Shown: positions 52,622 to 62,265, counted from the first letter of the stretch. The stretch: DNA of 64,000 bases from JAMXLO01 sp963719805 (GCA_963719805.1 CAVRDF010000008.1:1550001-1614000), one strand, 5' to 3'. Notes: a model not told the origin generated them from the letters alone. A program made the numbers and translations.

Positions 52622-53251
52622 CTACAGGACGGCGGCGCGCCAGCCAGCCGCCAACACGCCCTCGCCAATCAGAATGCCACCGGCGACGCGGTTCACCGCG
52701 CGCTGGGTGCGGCGGGTCGCAATGAACCGGCGCAAGCTGGCGGCAAATACCGTGTAGCCGCCATCGACCAGGACGCCGCAAAGCAGCACGCCCGACAGCA
52801 TGGCGACAAGCTGTGGCCACAGCGGCGCCGCGGCGTCGAGAAACTGCGGCACGAACACCATGAAGAAAAGGACCGACTTCGGATTCAGCACGGTCACCAG
52901 ATAGGCGTGAGCAAACGTCCGCCAGTGGGGCTTGCCCAGCCCGGCGCCGCCCGAGATGATCGGCACCGGCGGCGAACGCCATATCTTCAGGCCAAGAACG
53001 ACCAGATAGGCTGCACCTGCCAGCTTCAGCAGCGTGAATGCGGTCGCCGAAGCCGCGAGCAGCGCGCCCAGACCAAGCACGGCTGCGGCAAGGCACGTTG
53101 CGTCGCCGAACACCGTGCCGGCCACGACGGCGCCGGCGGTGCGCCGTCCCTGGCCGACCGCGTACGACATCACAAGAACAACCGTCGGCCCAGGCGCCGC
53201 CGCCATCACGGCGTAGGCGACGGCAAAGGTGAGCCAGGTTGTCCAATGCAT
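52622..53251 (-). CDS. LysE/RhtB-family amino acid exporter
   Basis: 209 residues from ATG 53251, six TM helices. MAAAPGPTVVLVMSYAVGQG is the family signature near TM1, GTVFGDATCLAAAVLGLGAL follows, and HAYLVTVLNPKSVLFFMVFV is the NPK motif. It exports an amino acid or lactone. It is divergent from rph (88 bp) and convergent with the class V enzyme (5 bp). Confidence 0.93.
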   Translation of the reverse strand: MHWTTWLTFAVAYAVMAAAPGPTVVLVMSYAVGQGRRTAGAVVAGTVFGDATCLAAAVLGLGALLAASATAFTLLKLAGAAYLVVLGLKIWRSPPVPIISGGAGLGKPHWRTFAHAYLVTVLNPKSVLFFMVFVPQFLDAAAPLWPQLVAMLSGVLLCGVLVDGGYTVFAASLRRFIATRRTQRAVNRVAGGILIGEGVLAAGWRAAVL

Positions 53252-53338
53252 GGCGGTCGTTCTAATGCGCACCGCAAGCGCGCGACAGCCGCGCGGTGCG
53301 GCTTTATGGTCCACTCTATACCGCAAGGAACCAGACCA

Positions 53339-54058
53339 ATGCGCCCCTCGGGCCGAACCGCTGACGCACTGCGCGTCGTATCATTGACGCCAGGATTCGC
53401 GCGTCACGCCGAAGGCTCCTGCCTGATCCGCATGGGCAATACCGAAGTGCTGTGCGCGGCAAGCGTGGAAGGCCGCGTGCCGCCATTCCTGCGCAATTCC
53501 GGGCAGGGCTGGGTTACCGCGGAGTACGGCATGCTGCCCCGCGCGACGCATACGCGCGGGGAACGCGAGGCGGCGCGCGGCAAGCAGTCCGGCCGCACGC
53601 AGGAAATCCAACGCCTGATCGGCCGTGCGCTGCGTGCCGTGGTGGACCGGGCGCAGATGGGCGAGGTGACGGTGACGCTCGACTGCGATGTGCTGAATGC
53701 GGATGGCGGCACGCGCTGTGCCGCGATCACCGGCGCCTGGGTCGCACTGAGCCTGGCGTTCCGCCACATGCAGAAGATGAACGTGATCAAGACGCTGCCG
53801 CTCATCGGCCAGGTTGCCGCGGTGTCGTGCGGCATATCGGACGGCAAGGCCGTGCTCGATCTCGACTACGCCGAAGACTCCGCCGCGGAAGCCGATGCGA
53901 ACTTCGTCCTCACCGATGCCGGCGGCATCGTCGAGATTCAGGGCACCGCGGAACGCAGCGCGTTCAGCGAGGCGCAGTTCCTCGGCATGCTGGGGCTCGC
54001 GCGGCAGGGCACCTCGGCGCTGTTCGAGGCGCAGCGCCGGGCGGTGGCCGAGGCGTAA
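53339..54058 (+). CDS. rph: Ribonuclease PH
   Basis: 239 residues, normal length, from ATG 53339 (MRPSGRTADALRVVSLTPGF). GNTEVLCAASVEGRVPPFLR, GWVTAEYGMLPRATHTRGER and QEIQRLIGRALRAVVD are strong Rph signatures. It trims tRNA 3' ends by phosphorolysis. The TAA overlaps the rdgB start (TAATG), so the two are coupled. Confidence 0.97.
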   Translation: MRPSGRTADALRVVSLTPGFARHAEGSCLIRMGNTEVLCAASVEGRVPPFLRNSGQGWVTAEYGMLPRATHTRGEREAARGKQSGRTQEIQRLIGRALRAVVDRAQMGEVTVTLDCDVLNADGGTRCAAITGAWVALSLAFRHMQKMNVIKTLPLIGQVAAVSCGISDGKAVLDLDYAEDSAAEADANFVLTDAGGIVEIQGTAERSAFSEAQFLGMLGLARQGTSALFEAQRRAVAEA

Positions 54059-54660
54059 TGGCGCGCAAGCTGGCGCGCGGGGCGCGGCTGGTGCTGGCCA
54101 GCCACAATCCCGGCAAGCTGGCCGAGCTGGCCGAGTTGCTGTGGCCGCACGACGTGGCGGTGGTGTCGGCGGGCGAGCTCGGCCTGGCGGAACCCGAGGA
54201 GACCGCGCCGGACTTCGTCGGTAACGCCCGGATCAAGGCACATGCCGCGGCACAGGCGAGCGGGATGCCGGCCTTGGCCGATGATTCCGGCTTTTGCGTT
54301 GCCGCGCTGCAGGGAGCGCCGGGAGTATTGTCGGCGCGCTGGGCCGGTGCGTCGAAGGACTTCGCTGCCGCCATGGCGCAAGTGCATCGCGAGATCGGCG
54401 GCACCGCCGATCGGCGGGCGTGGTTCGTGGCCGCGTTGTGCGTCGCGTGGCCGGACGGTGGTACGGCGACCTTCGTCGGACGTGTGGATGGCGCGATGAC
54501 ATGGCCGCCCCGGGGTGACAAGGGCTTCGGCTATGATCCGATGTTCGTGCCGAACGGGTGTTCCGTGACGTTCGCTGAGATGGATTCCGCGGAGAAGCAT
54601 GCCATCAGCCATCGCGCGCGGGCGTTCGCGCAATTGGTGGCAGCGATGGCGGCGAGCTGA
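54058..54660 (+). CDS. rdgB: RdgB/HAM1 non-canonical purine NTP pyrophosphatase
   Basis: 200 residues from ATG 54058. LVLASHNPGKLAELAELLWP is the N-terminal signature (SHNPGK binds the triphosphate), ALADDSGFCVAALQGAPGVL the central one, GDKGFGYDPMFVPNGC and AEKHAISHRARAFAQL the C-terminal ones. It hydrolyses ITP, dITP and XTP. Its neighbours rph and hemW are the usual partners in alphaproteobacteria, but here a minus-strand gene separates it from hemW. Confidence 0.97.
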   Translation: MARKLARGARLVLASHNPGKLAELAELLWPHDVAVVSAGELGLAEPEETAPDFVGNARIKAHAAAQASGMPALADDSGFCVAALQGAPGVLSARWAGASKDFAAAMAQVHREIGGTADRRAWFVAALCVAWPDGGTATFVGRVDGAMTWPPRGDKGFGYDPMFVPNGCSVTFAEMDSAEKHAISHRARAFAQLVAAMAAS

Positions 54661-54717
54661 TCGTCGATAGCTCGGGGCAGACCTGTGGCGAGCGCCGGGA
54701 ACGGCGGCGGTGGGTTC

Positions 54718-55194
54718 CTATGCCAGCCGTATGCTGGCGACCTTTGCACCGGTGATCCGCAGCAATTCCTTCGCCGATGTCTGAAAGACGTGGCTTGGTG
54801 AGCCGGCGGCCGCCCAGACCGGATCGAGCATCAGCAGGTCTTCGTCCAACAGCAGCATCGGTTCGCTGATATGGCCCACCGGCGCGACGCCGCCGATGGC
54901 GAAACCAGTTGTCTGCCGCACCCAATCAGCGTCAGCGCGGCCCAGTTTGGCGCCCAGTGCCGCTTCAGCTTTCGCTTGGTCAACCCGGTTGGCACCCGAG
55001 GTGATCACCACTGCCGCCCGCATGCCGCAGCGGAAGACGATCGACTTGGCGATCTGCGCCACCGTGCACCCCACGGCCGCCGCCGCATCCGCAGCGGTCC
55101 GCGTGCCGGTTGGAAACTGGGTGATGCTGTCCTGATGGCCGGCCGCCAACAGCGCCGAACGAACGCGCTCCACCGAGCCGCCGGTCTCTGACAT
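54718..55194 (-). CDS. YbaK/ProX-type aminoacyl-tRNA deacylase
   Basis: 158 residues from ATG 55194, with GGGAG upstream. VGCTVAQIAKSIVFRCGMRA contains the conserved Lys, AAVVITSGANRVDQAKAEAA and TGFAIGGVAPVGHISEPMLL hold the family GxxxPxG motif, and GSPSHVFQTSAKELLRITGA the C-terminal one. Such proteins hydrolyse mischarged tRNAs (Cys- or Ala-tRNA-Pro). The start codon lies only 15 bp from the divergent hemW start. Confidence 0.92.
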   Translation of the reverse strand: MSETGGSVERVRSALLAAGHQDSITQFPTGTRTAADAAAAVGCTVAQIAKSIVFRCGMRAAVVITSGANRVDQAKAEAALGAKLGRADADWVRQTTGFAIGGVAPVGHISEPMLLLDEDLLMLDPVWAAAGSPSHVFQTSAKELLRITGAKVASIRLA

Positions 55195-55209
55195 CCTATA
55201 TCTCCCTCG

Positions 55210-56346
55210 ATGGAACCGTTGGCGCTCTATATCCACTGGCCCTTCTGTCTGGCCAAGTGCCCGTACTGCGACTTCAACTCGCATGTGCGGGACCGCATTC
55301 CGCAGGCGCGATTCCGGGCTGCGTTGCGGCGCGAACTGGCATACGATGCGGCACGGCTGGGGCGCCGCAGATTGGGCTCTATCTTCTTCGGTGGCGGCAC
55401 GCCGAGCCTGATGGAGCCGGAAACGGTCGCCGCGCTGATCGGCGATGCGACGCGGCTGTTCGAGCCGGTGGACAGCATCGAAATCACGCTGGAGGCCAAT
55501 CCCACCAGCGTGGAAGCAGAGCGTTTCGCGGCGTTCCGCGCTGCCGGCGTGAACCGGGTGTCGATCGGCGTGCAGAGTCTGGAGCCTGACGCCCTTCGCA
55601 TGCTTGGAAGGCAGCACTCGGCACAGCAGGCGATTGCCGCGCTGGAGACCGCACGCGCGACGTTTCCGCGCATTTCGTTCGACCTGATCTATGCGCGGCC
55701 GGGCCAGACGCTGGAAGCCTGGCGCGATGAACTGCGCCAGGCACTGGAACTGGCGGCGGACCATCTGTCGCTCTACCAGCTCACCATCGAGCCCGGCACG
55801 CAGTTCGCGACGCTGTATCAGCGCGGCGCGATCGTGCTGCCGGACGAAGACACAGCGGCGGCGCTCTACGAAGCCACCGGCGAGGAAGCGGCGCGGCATG
55901 GCCTGCGGGCCTACGAAGTGTCGAATTACGCGCGGCCAGGCAGCGAGAGCCGGCACAACCTGACCTACTGGCGATATGGCGATTACGCCGGCATCGGACC
56001 CGGGGCACACGGCAGACTTGCTGGCATTGCCACGCGCCGCCACCGCGCGCCGGAAGTCTGGGCCGAACGCGTGGAGCGCGACGGACACGGCACGGTCGAG
56101 CAGACGCCGCTGCAGCCCGTAGAGCAGGCGCGGGAAATGCTGCTGATGGGCCTGCGCCTTACCGAAGGCATCGGCGCGGCTCGCTTCGCGTCGCGTACCG
56201 GAGGGTCACTGATCGATGCGCTCGACGCCGAGACTCTGGAGCGCGCATTGACCGAAGGCTATCTGGTGTGGCGCGACGATCGGCTGATCGCTACCGCGGA
56301 AGGGCGGCTGCGGCTCGACGCGCTGCTTGCCGCGTTGGTTGTATGA
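55210..56346 (+). CDS. hemW: HemW-like radical SAM protein
   Basis: 378 residues from ATG 55210. The 4Fe-4S cluster motif CxxxCxxC is in HWPFCLAKCPYCDFNSHVRD, LGSIFFGGGTPSLMEPETVA is the GGGTPS SAM site, and RVSIGVQSLEPDALRMLGRQ follows. GTQFATLYQRG and NLTYWRYGDYAGIGPGAHGR are typical of HemW. Formerly annotated as oxygen-independent coproporphyrinogen oxidase, HemW lacks that activity and acts in haem handling. It is downstream of rph-rdgB, from which it is separated by the deacylase. Confidence 0.95.
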   Translation: MEPLALYIHWPFCLAKCPYCDFNSHVRDRIPQARFRAALRRELAYDAARLGRRRLGSIFFGGGTPSLMEPETVAALIGDATRLFEPVDSIEITLEANPTSVEAERFAAFRAAGVNRVSIGVQSLEPDALRMLGRQHSAQQAIAALETARATFPRISFDLIYARPGQTLEAWRDELRQALELAADHLSLYQLTIEPGTQFATLYQRGAIVLPDEDTAAALYEATGEEAARHGLRAYEVSNYARPGSESRHNLTYWRYGDYAGIGPGAHGRLAGIATRRHRAPEVWAERVERDGHGTVEQTPLQPVEQAREMLLMGLRLTEGIGAARFASRTGGSLIDALDAETLERALTEGYLVWRDDRLIATAEGRLRLDALLAALVV

Positions 56347-56451
56347 CCGCCTCTGGCAGCCTTGCAGTGGTGCCAGGCAATCTTGACCTCTCGCTGTGAA
56401 AAACCCAACATAACGTTATCAAATTACCTGCTTCGACGCGAGTACCTGGGC

Positions 56452-59400
56452 ATGCGGTGCAACCAATGCCATCGGGACAATCGTGACGAAGCTCGGTTTT
56501 GCCGGGCCTGCGGAACCACGCTTTATCCGTATTGCACTGCCTGCGGCATCAGCCTGGAGACTGGCAGCCTGTTCTGCGATGGCTGCGGCGTATCGGTCGC
56601 AACACCGGCCTCGTGGCCGCCCGTGGTGGGCAACGCAGCCCGTACCCCCAGGCATATTGCCGAGAAGATTCTTCTATCCAAGGCGGCGTTGGAGGGTGAA
56701 CGAAAGCAACTCACGGTTCTTTTCGCCGACCTGAAGGGATCGACGGAGCATATCGCCAACCTGGATCCTGACGATGCCCGGCGGCTTCTCGACCCTGTGC
56801 TCGAGCGGATGATGGAGGCGGTGTACCGCTACGAAGGCACCGTCAATCAGGTGATGGGCGACGGTATCATGGCGCTCTTCGGCGCACCGCTCGCGCTCGA
56901 GGATCACGCGATCCGCGCCTGCCACGCCGCGCTCAGGATGCAGGAGATCATCAAGGCGCACGCCGACGAGGTATTCCGGATGGCCGGCGTCCCGCTCGAG
57001 ATACGCGTGGGGCTCAATTCCGGCGAGGTCATCGTGCGGTCGATCGGAAGCGATCTCCACATGAATTACACCGCCATGGGTCTGACGACGCATCTGGCGG
57101 CCCGCATGGAGCAGATCGCGGCGCCAGGGTCGATCTACATGACCGGGCGGACATTGCGGCTTGTCGAAGGCTACGTAGCCGTCAGACCGCTCGGGTCTTT
57201 GCAGCTGAGAGGTGTCGCGGAGCCGATCGAAACCCATGAGCTGCTGGGTGCCATCCCAAGGCGATCGAGACTGCGGGCGACCCCGTCTCGAGATCTTACC
57301 CCGTTCGCGGGGCGCGATATCGAGATTGAACTGCTTCGTCAGGCGCTGGATCAGGCCAAGGCTGGCTGGGGACAAGTCGTCGCCGTTGTGGGAGAGCCCG
57401 GCACCGGAAAATCCCGGGTAATCCACGAATTCATCCACTCGGAAGCGAACCATGGCGTAAGGGCGCTCGAAGCCAGCGCGGAATCGGTCGGCATGTCCAC
57501 AAGCTACCTGGCCGTAACCGAGCTGCTTAGGCACTATTTTCAGATTGGCGCATCGGACACGCCGGACGCGATCCGCGAGAGGGTCATCCGCAAGCTCGCG
57601 GAAGTCGACGAATCTCTGACGCTGCTTCTGGACCCGTTGCTGATGCTGCTTGATCCGGTGATCGACACTGCCGGAACGGCGTCCACGCTTTCGCCAGCCA
57701 ACCGGCAGCACATGCTCGATGCAGTCAAGCAGCTGCTCTTCGCTGAGAGCCTGAAACAACCATTGCTGCTGGTGCTGGAGGACCTGCACTCAATCGACCC
57801 CGAGTCTCAGGCGTTACTGGATGGCCTTGTGGACGGACTATCGGCCGCGCGGTTCATGCTTCTGGTCAGCTATCGGCCGGAATATTATGACGGCTGGAGC
57901 AACAAGCCGGCCTACACCCGGGTACGGATCGACCCGCTCGCTCCGGCTGCGGCCGGCGAGATCTTTGATTCCCTTGTCGGAGGCGGCGCAGGACTTGAAC
58001 CGCTCAAGCAGCTGGTCATTCGGAAGACCGGCTGCAATCCTCTGTTCCTCGAAGAGAGTGTGCAATCGCTGGTCGAAACCGGAGTCCTGGCCGGCCACAC
58101 AGGAGACTATCGAATCGCGAAGCCGGTTTCGGACTTCTCCTCGCCGGTGACGATTGATGCGCTTCTGACATCCAGGATCGATCGGCTGCCGGAGATGGAC
58201 AAGCGTGTCCTTCAGTCGGCCGCGGTGGTCGGAAACCCAGCGGACCTTCGTGTCCTGGAAGCCCTCGGAGAATTCCAGCCGGATGAGGTGCGGCAGTCGC
58301 TGGAACGTCTGCAGGCCTCGGACTTCTTGTATGAGACAAGTCCTTTCCCGGGGATCGAATACACCTTCAAACATGCTTTGCTGCATGATGCGGCCTATCG
58401 CATGCTGTCGCCGGACCGGTGCCGCGGCCTGCACAAGGCAGCGCTGGCAGTGGGCCAGGAGTTCAACAGTGATTCGTTGAGCGAGAAGGCGGAATGGCTG
58501 GCATTCCACGCCTTTCGCGCCGGCGTTTGGGACGAGGCGGTGAAGCACCTGCAGACCGCCGCCGCCCGCGCGATCGCCCGGTCTGCCAATCGAGTCGCCA
58601 TCGACCATCTGGAGCATGCGCTGATTGCTGCGGAGCACTTGCCACAACCCGATCGGGCAAGCGTCGCACTCGATCTGAGAATCGACCTGCGGCACGCAAT
58701 GACACCGCTCGGTCAGGTGCGAAGGACATTGCAGCACCTGGAAATCGCCGAGAGGCTCGCGACCGAATTGAACGACCGTTCGAGACTTCGGCCGTATCGT
58801 CACCTTCACGGCAAACTGCGTGCTGCTGCTCGGCCGTTATGAGGAAGCTCTGACCAAAGGCGCCCGGGCGCTGGAGATCGCGCGCGAGATTGGCGACGAG
58901 CGGTTGGAACTGATGACGTACTACTACAGAGCGCGAGCGATGCGATCACTTGGCCGGCACTCGGCGGCCATCGCGACCTACCGCGAAGCCGCCCGCGGAA
59001 TGGACGACAGACCGCTGGACGATTTTCTCATTCTGCGCGTGCTTCCCGCAGCCAGCGTACGGGGCCAGTTGGCAGTCGCGCTGGCGGACGTGGGTGATTT
59101 CGACGAGGCCGAAGCGCAGGCGGCAGAGGCCATACGGCGATCAGATGCTTCAAACCAGCCGGACGCCGTGATGTGGTCGCACTGGGGTAACGGGATGGTC
59201 ATGCTTCTGCGTGGCAATGCCCGCGAGGCCGCGGGAATCTTCGACCATCTGTTGAGGCTGTGTAAAGCTCACGATCTCGACGCCTATCTGTCACGCATCA
59301 TGGCAGCGCTAGGGTGCGCCAAGGCACGGTCCGGCCAGACCTACGACGGACTTCAGCTGCTGCAAGAGGCTGTCGCGCTGGACCGATTGGACGAGGCACG

Positions 59401-59824
59401 CACCACCCGTGCGTTCGCGCAGACAGCTCTGGCAGAAGCGTCGCTGCTAGCCGGCGAGCCCGAGAAAGCATTGGTGCACGTAACTGAATCGTTGCGGCAG
59501 ACAAAGAAGTATCGTGAACGCGGCGACGAGGCTTATGCCCGCTGGCTGCATGCAACGATCCTGAGCGTCATCGGTGAGAAGTCAGAAGCCGTTGGCAGCT
59601 TGTTCATTGAAGCCGCGGACCTCGCGACTGAACTCGGAATGAAGCCACTTCTGGCGCACTGTTATCTCGGCCTGGGCGATCTCGATGTGAGTCGTGGCAT
59701 GACCCCAACGCAGCGCGCGCCGCGCGAGCGTGGGCTTGGACTGTTGGAGACACTCTGCATGCGGCGATGGATCGACTTAAGCCAGCTCCGATCCATTGCG
59801 CTCCGCGTTGCCGACCACGTCTGA
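56452..59824 (+). pseudogene. Zinc-ribbon adenylate cyclase with AAA-type ATPase and TPR domains, frameshifted once
   Basis: From ATG 56452: a double zinc ribbon (MRCNQCHRDNRDEARFCRAC; CTACGISLETGSLFCDGCG), a class III cyclase domain with metal ligands in VLFADLKGST (about 92-97) and NQVMGDGIMALFG (about 133), an ATPase domain with Walker A GEPGTGKSR (about 313) and LLVLEDLHSIDP (Walker B), then helical repeats. At about 58785 the frame changes (one extra base, probably in CTT). The TPR part continues as LLLGRYEEALTKGARALEIA to 59824. The full protein would be about 1120 residues, usual for this family. Confidence 0.85.
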
Positions 59825-60046
59825 TGCGTCGAGCGGTGCTTTAGGGACGATAGCGGGTTCTCGGATCACGGCGACATCCGGGATCTCCAAGCCTAAGTCC
59901 AGGGCGAGTGCCCGCACCTCGAGAATGACATCCTCGACCATCGCCCGGTTGCCGGTCATCTCGACCGTTAGCACCATCGAATCGTCGGAATTGCCTGCGG
60001 TGGAAACGCCTGACGCAACTGGTTCCGGAACGTCCGTCCCGGTCAT
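59777..60046 (-). CDS. Hypothetical protein, 89 residues
   Basis: MTGTDVPEPVASGVSTAGNS followed by a beta-alpha element MVLTVEMTGNRAMVEDVILE and LDLGLEIPDVAVIREPAIVP. Its ATG overlaps the stop of the 57-residue gene upstream (ATGA), and its 3' end overlaps the convergent cyclase gene by 48 bp. The family is unknown. Confidence 0.5.
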   Translation of the reverse strand: MTGTDVPEPVASGVSTAGNSDDSMVLTVEMTGNRAMVEDVILEVRALALDLGLEIPDVAVIREPAIVPKAPLDASDVVGNAERNGSELA

Positions 60047-60216
60047 GGCTTGGGTACTTTTGGAACAAGCGTCACACCGACGACTTTCGGGAATTTAGCT
60101 TTGAGTTCCGCGATTCTCTGGTTCCAAAAATCCCGATCGGCCGGACTCATGTCGCCCTCAATCGTAAAAATGACAACCTGTTTGTCGCCATCTTTCTGAT
60201 CGTCGATCAATCCCAC
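60043..60216 (-). CDS. Small hypothetical protein, 57 residues
   Basis: GTG at 60216 is preceded by GGGAGGA. The product begins MGLIDDQKDGDKQVVIFTIE and continues GDMSPADRDFWNQRIAELKA, KFPKVVGVTLVPKVPKP. The strand-helix-strand pattern is coherent, and the stop overlaps the next gene by 4 bases (ATGA). The two genes form a coupled pair of unknown role between the ATP-grasp gene and the cyclase. Confidence 0.6.
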   Translation of the reverse strand: MGLIDDQKDGDKQVVIFTIEGDMSPADRDFWNQRIAELKAKFPKVVGVTLVPKVPKP

Positions 60217-60307
60217 CGCCTGTCCTCCCTCGTTTAGTTGTGCGCAAACGATGGCTGAAATTTACGTTAACGCGAGCCGTAAGATTACGCAAGCTATACA
60301 GGTTGTT

Positions 60308-61375
60308 TCAACGGCGTTCCAACAGCGCCGACACCGGCAGTACGCGCGGCAGGCAGTCGACATCTCGAACCAGGTACAGTTCCTTTGCCGTGCCATGCGG
60401 CTCCGGTATCGCCATGATCTCGCCGCCCGAAGCACGTGCGAAAACCTCAACCATATTCGTCGGGCACGCCGCCAGCAGTGTCGTCATGCCCGACGGAAAG
60501 CGGCCGGCGTTGATTTCCGTAATGACGGGCTTTTCGTCCGAGTTTTCCCTGAATTCAACCTCGAAGGCACCCGACGGAGAGGCCTCGAGCGCACGAACTG
60601 CGTCGAGGGAAATTTGCAGCGCTCCTGGTGCCACGACAGTCTTGCTCAGATCAACCAAGGAATTTGTACCGGTCAGGCTGGCACCCGCCGCCAGGTAACT
60701 CAGCACCTCGGTCGCCTGTGCCAGCAGCAGCCTGCCGCCCTGCCAAACGCTGCTCACCGAATAATATCGTCCCGGCAAGTATTCCCCCAAAGTGAAGTCT
60801 GATACCTCGATGCCACGCAAATCCCGCCATTGCGTGATCCAGGCGCGGGCCTGATCGACGTTCGCGACGGCCGTCGCCCCTAGCGCCATCGCCCCTCTGC
60901 GGACGCGGCACCACAAAACTCCATCGCCCTCGAAACGTGCGAATACCCCCTCGAGATCGTCGAGTGCATCGATCGCATAAAATCGCGGAACCGGAATGCC
61001 CCTGCGGCGAAACGCGACATTCATTGCATGTTTGTCCTGGCAGAGTTCGATCGTCTCCCGCCGTGGAAGGAACAGATCGAACGGAAACCGGTCGCGGGAG
61101 TCGGACAGCACCTTCACGGTGACGTCGTCGGTACCGATGATCAGGTTGATCCGATCGCGCTCGACGATTTCCAGGAGTGCGTCAATGAACCTCGCGGAGT
61201 CCGGCGAAGGAACCACGTGGTTCTGGTCGGCCAGCGACGCCTTGATGGCGAACCGATTGTGATGCGCGCCAACAATAACCGGCGCTGGCGTCATGGTCCT
61301 CAAAGCGCGGATCAGGTTGGCACTGGGTCCCGTTCCTGCCCCGGTGACAAGCGCTCGGATGTCTCGACCGGTCAA
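60308..61375 (-). CDS. ATP-grasp domain protein (carbamoyl-phosphate-synthase large-chain-like)
   Basis: 355 residues. The N-terminal Rossmann-like part (RALVTGAGTGPSANLIRALR) is followed by an ATP-grasp fold: LCQDKHAMNVAFRRRGIPVP, VLWCRVRRGAMALGATAVAN, DFTLGEYLPGRYYSVSSVWQ and FEVEFRENSDEKPVITEINA GRF with the metal-binding Glu and Asn. It probably ligates a carboxylate to an amine. It lies 92 bp after nusG on the same strand, where ribosomal protein genes are usual; the ligand is unknown. Confidence 0.82.
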   Translation of the reverse strand: MTGRDIRALVTGAGTGPSANLIRALRTMTPAPVIVGAHHNRFAIKASLADQNHVVPSPDSARFIDALLEIVERDRINLIIGTDDVTVKVLSDSRDRFPFDLFLPRRETIELCQDKHAMNVAFRRRGIPVPRFYAIDALDDLEGVFARFEGDGVLWCRVRRGAMALGATAVANVDQARAWITQWRDLRGIEVSDFTLGEYLPGRYYSVSSVWQGGRLLLAQATEVLSYLAAGASLTGTNSLVDLSKTVVAPGALQISLDAVRALEASPSGAFEVEFRENSDEKPVITEINAGRFPSGMTTLLAACPTNMVEVFARASGGEIMAIPEPHGTAKELYLVRDVDCLPRVLPVSALLERR

Positions 61376-61467
61376 CGGCGCAAACCAGCTCCTTCACGTT
61401 CAGGCCGAAGGTGCATGCGGAGCCGTCGTGTGGGGCGGAGAAGCCTGAGCAGCGCCCCATTCACGGG

Positions 61468-61998
61468 CTACACCTTTTCGACCTGCCCGTATTCCAGTTC
61501 TACCGGCGTCGAGCGGCCGAAGATCGAGACGCTGACCTTTACCCGGCCTTTCTCTTCGTCCACTTCCTCAACTGTCCCATTGAAGCTGGTGAACGGACCA
61601 TCGGCGACGCGCACCTGCTCGCCAACCTCGAACAGCACCGCAGGACGTGGACGTTCCACGCCTTCCTGGGTCTGCTTCATGATGCGTTCGGCCTCGGCCT
61701 CGCTGATCGGGCTTGGCCTGGTCTTGCTGCCAAGGAAGCCAGTGACCTTCGGCGTGTTCTTCACCAGATGCCAGGCATCGTCACTGAGCTCCATCTTCAC
61801 CAGCACGTAGCCGGGGAAGAACTTGTGCTCGGCGTTGACCTTCTGGCCGCGGCGCATCTCGACCACCTGCTCGGAGGGCACCAGCACCTCGTCGATCTGG
61901 TCAGCCAGGCCCTTCTGCGCGGCCTGCTCTTTGAGCTGCTGGGCAATCTTCTTCTCGAAGCCCGAATAGACGTGCACCACGTACCAACGCTTGGCCAT
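61468..61998 (-). CDS. nusG: Transcription termination/antitermination protein NusG
   Basis: 176 residues: NGN domain (KRWYVVHVYSGFEKKIAQQL; HKFFPGYVLVKMELSDDAWH; VTGFLG) and KOW domain (VGEQVRVADGPFTSFNGTVE). It binds RNA polymerase and Rho. It follows secE by 17 bp. Downstream one would expect rplK; instead an unrelated ATP-grasp gene follows. Confidence 0.97.
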   Translation of the reverse strand: MAKRWYVVHVYSGFEKKIAQQLKEQAAQKGLADQIDEVLVPSEQVVEMRRGQKVNAEHKFFPGYVLVKMELSDDAWHLVKNTPKVTGFLGSKTRPSPISEAEAERIMKQTQEGVERPRPAVLFEVGEQVRVADGPFTSFNGTVEEVDEEKGRVKVSVSIFGRSTPVELEYGQVEKV

Positions 61999-62015
61999 AA
62001 TTGCTACTGCTTTCC

Positions 62016-62225
62016 TCAGACGCTCATGCCGAACAGAGCACGCACGCCCATACCGATGAACTGGTCAACCAGAAAGAAGAACATCGCCGCAAGCGCGACC
62101 ATCAGGAAGACGAGTCCAGTGGTGACCAGCGTCTCCTTGCGCGAGGGCCAGGTGACACGCGCCATCTCGCCCCGCACCTCACGCACGAATTTTGCCGGAT
62201 CGACCGCCACGCCGTTGCTCTCCAA
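62016..62225 (-). CDS. secE: Protein translocase subunit SecE
   Basis: 69 residues, the short single-TM form common outside enterobacteria. AKFVREVRGEMARVTWPSRK holds the conserved amphipathic helix and the VTWPSR motif, followed by one TM helix (GLVFLMVALAAMFFFLVDQF). It stabilises SecY. It lies between tRNA-Trp and nusG, the classic order. Confidence 0.96.
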   Translation of the reverse strand: MESNGVAVDPAKFVREVRGEMARVTWPSRKETLVTTGLVFLMVALAAMFFFLVDQFIGMGVRALFGMSV

Positions 62226-62265
62226 AACCCCCAGGTTGCAGGACTATAGCGCGGGCGGCCGCCGC

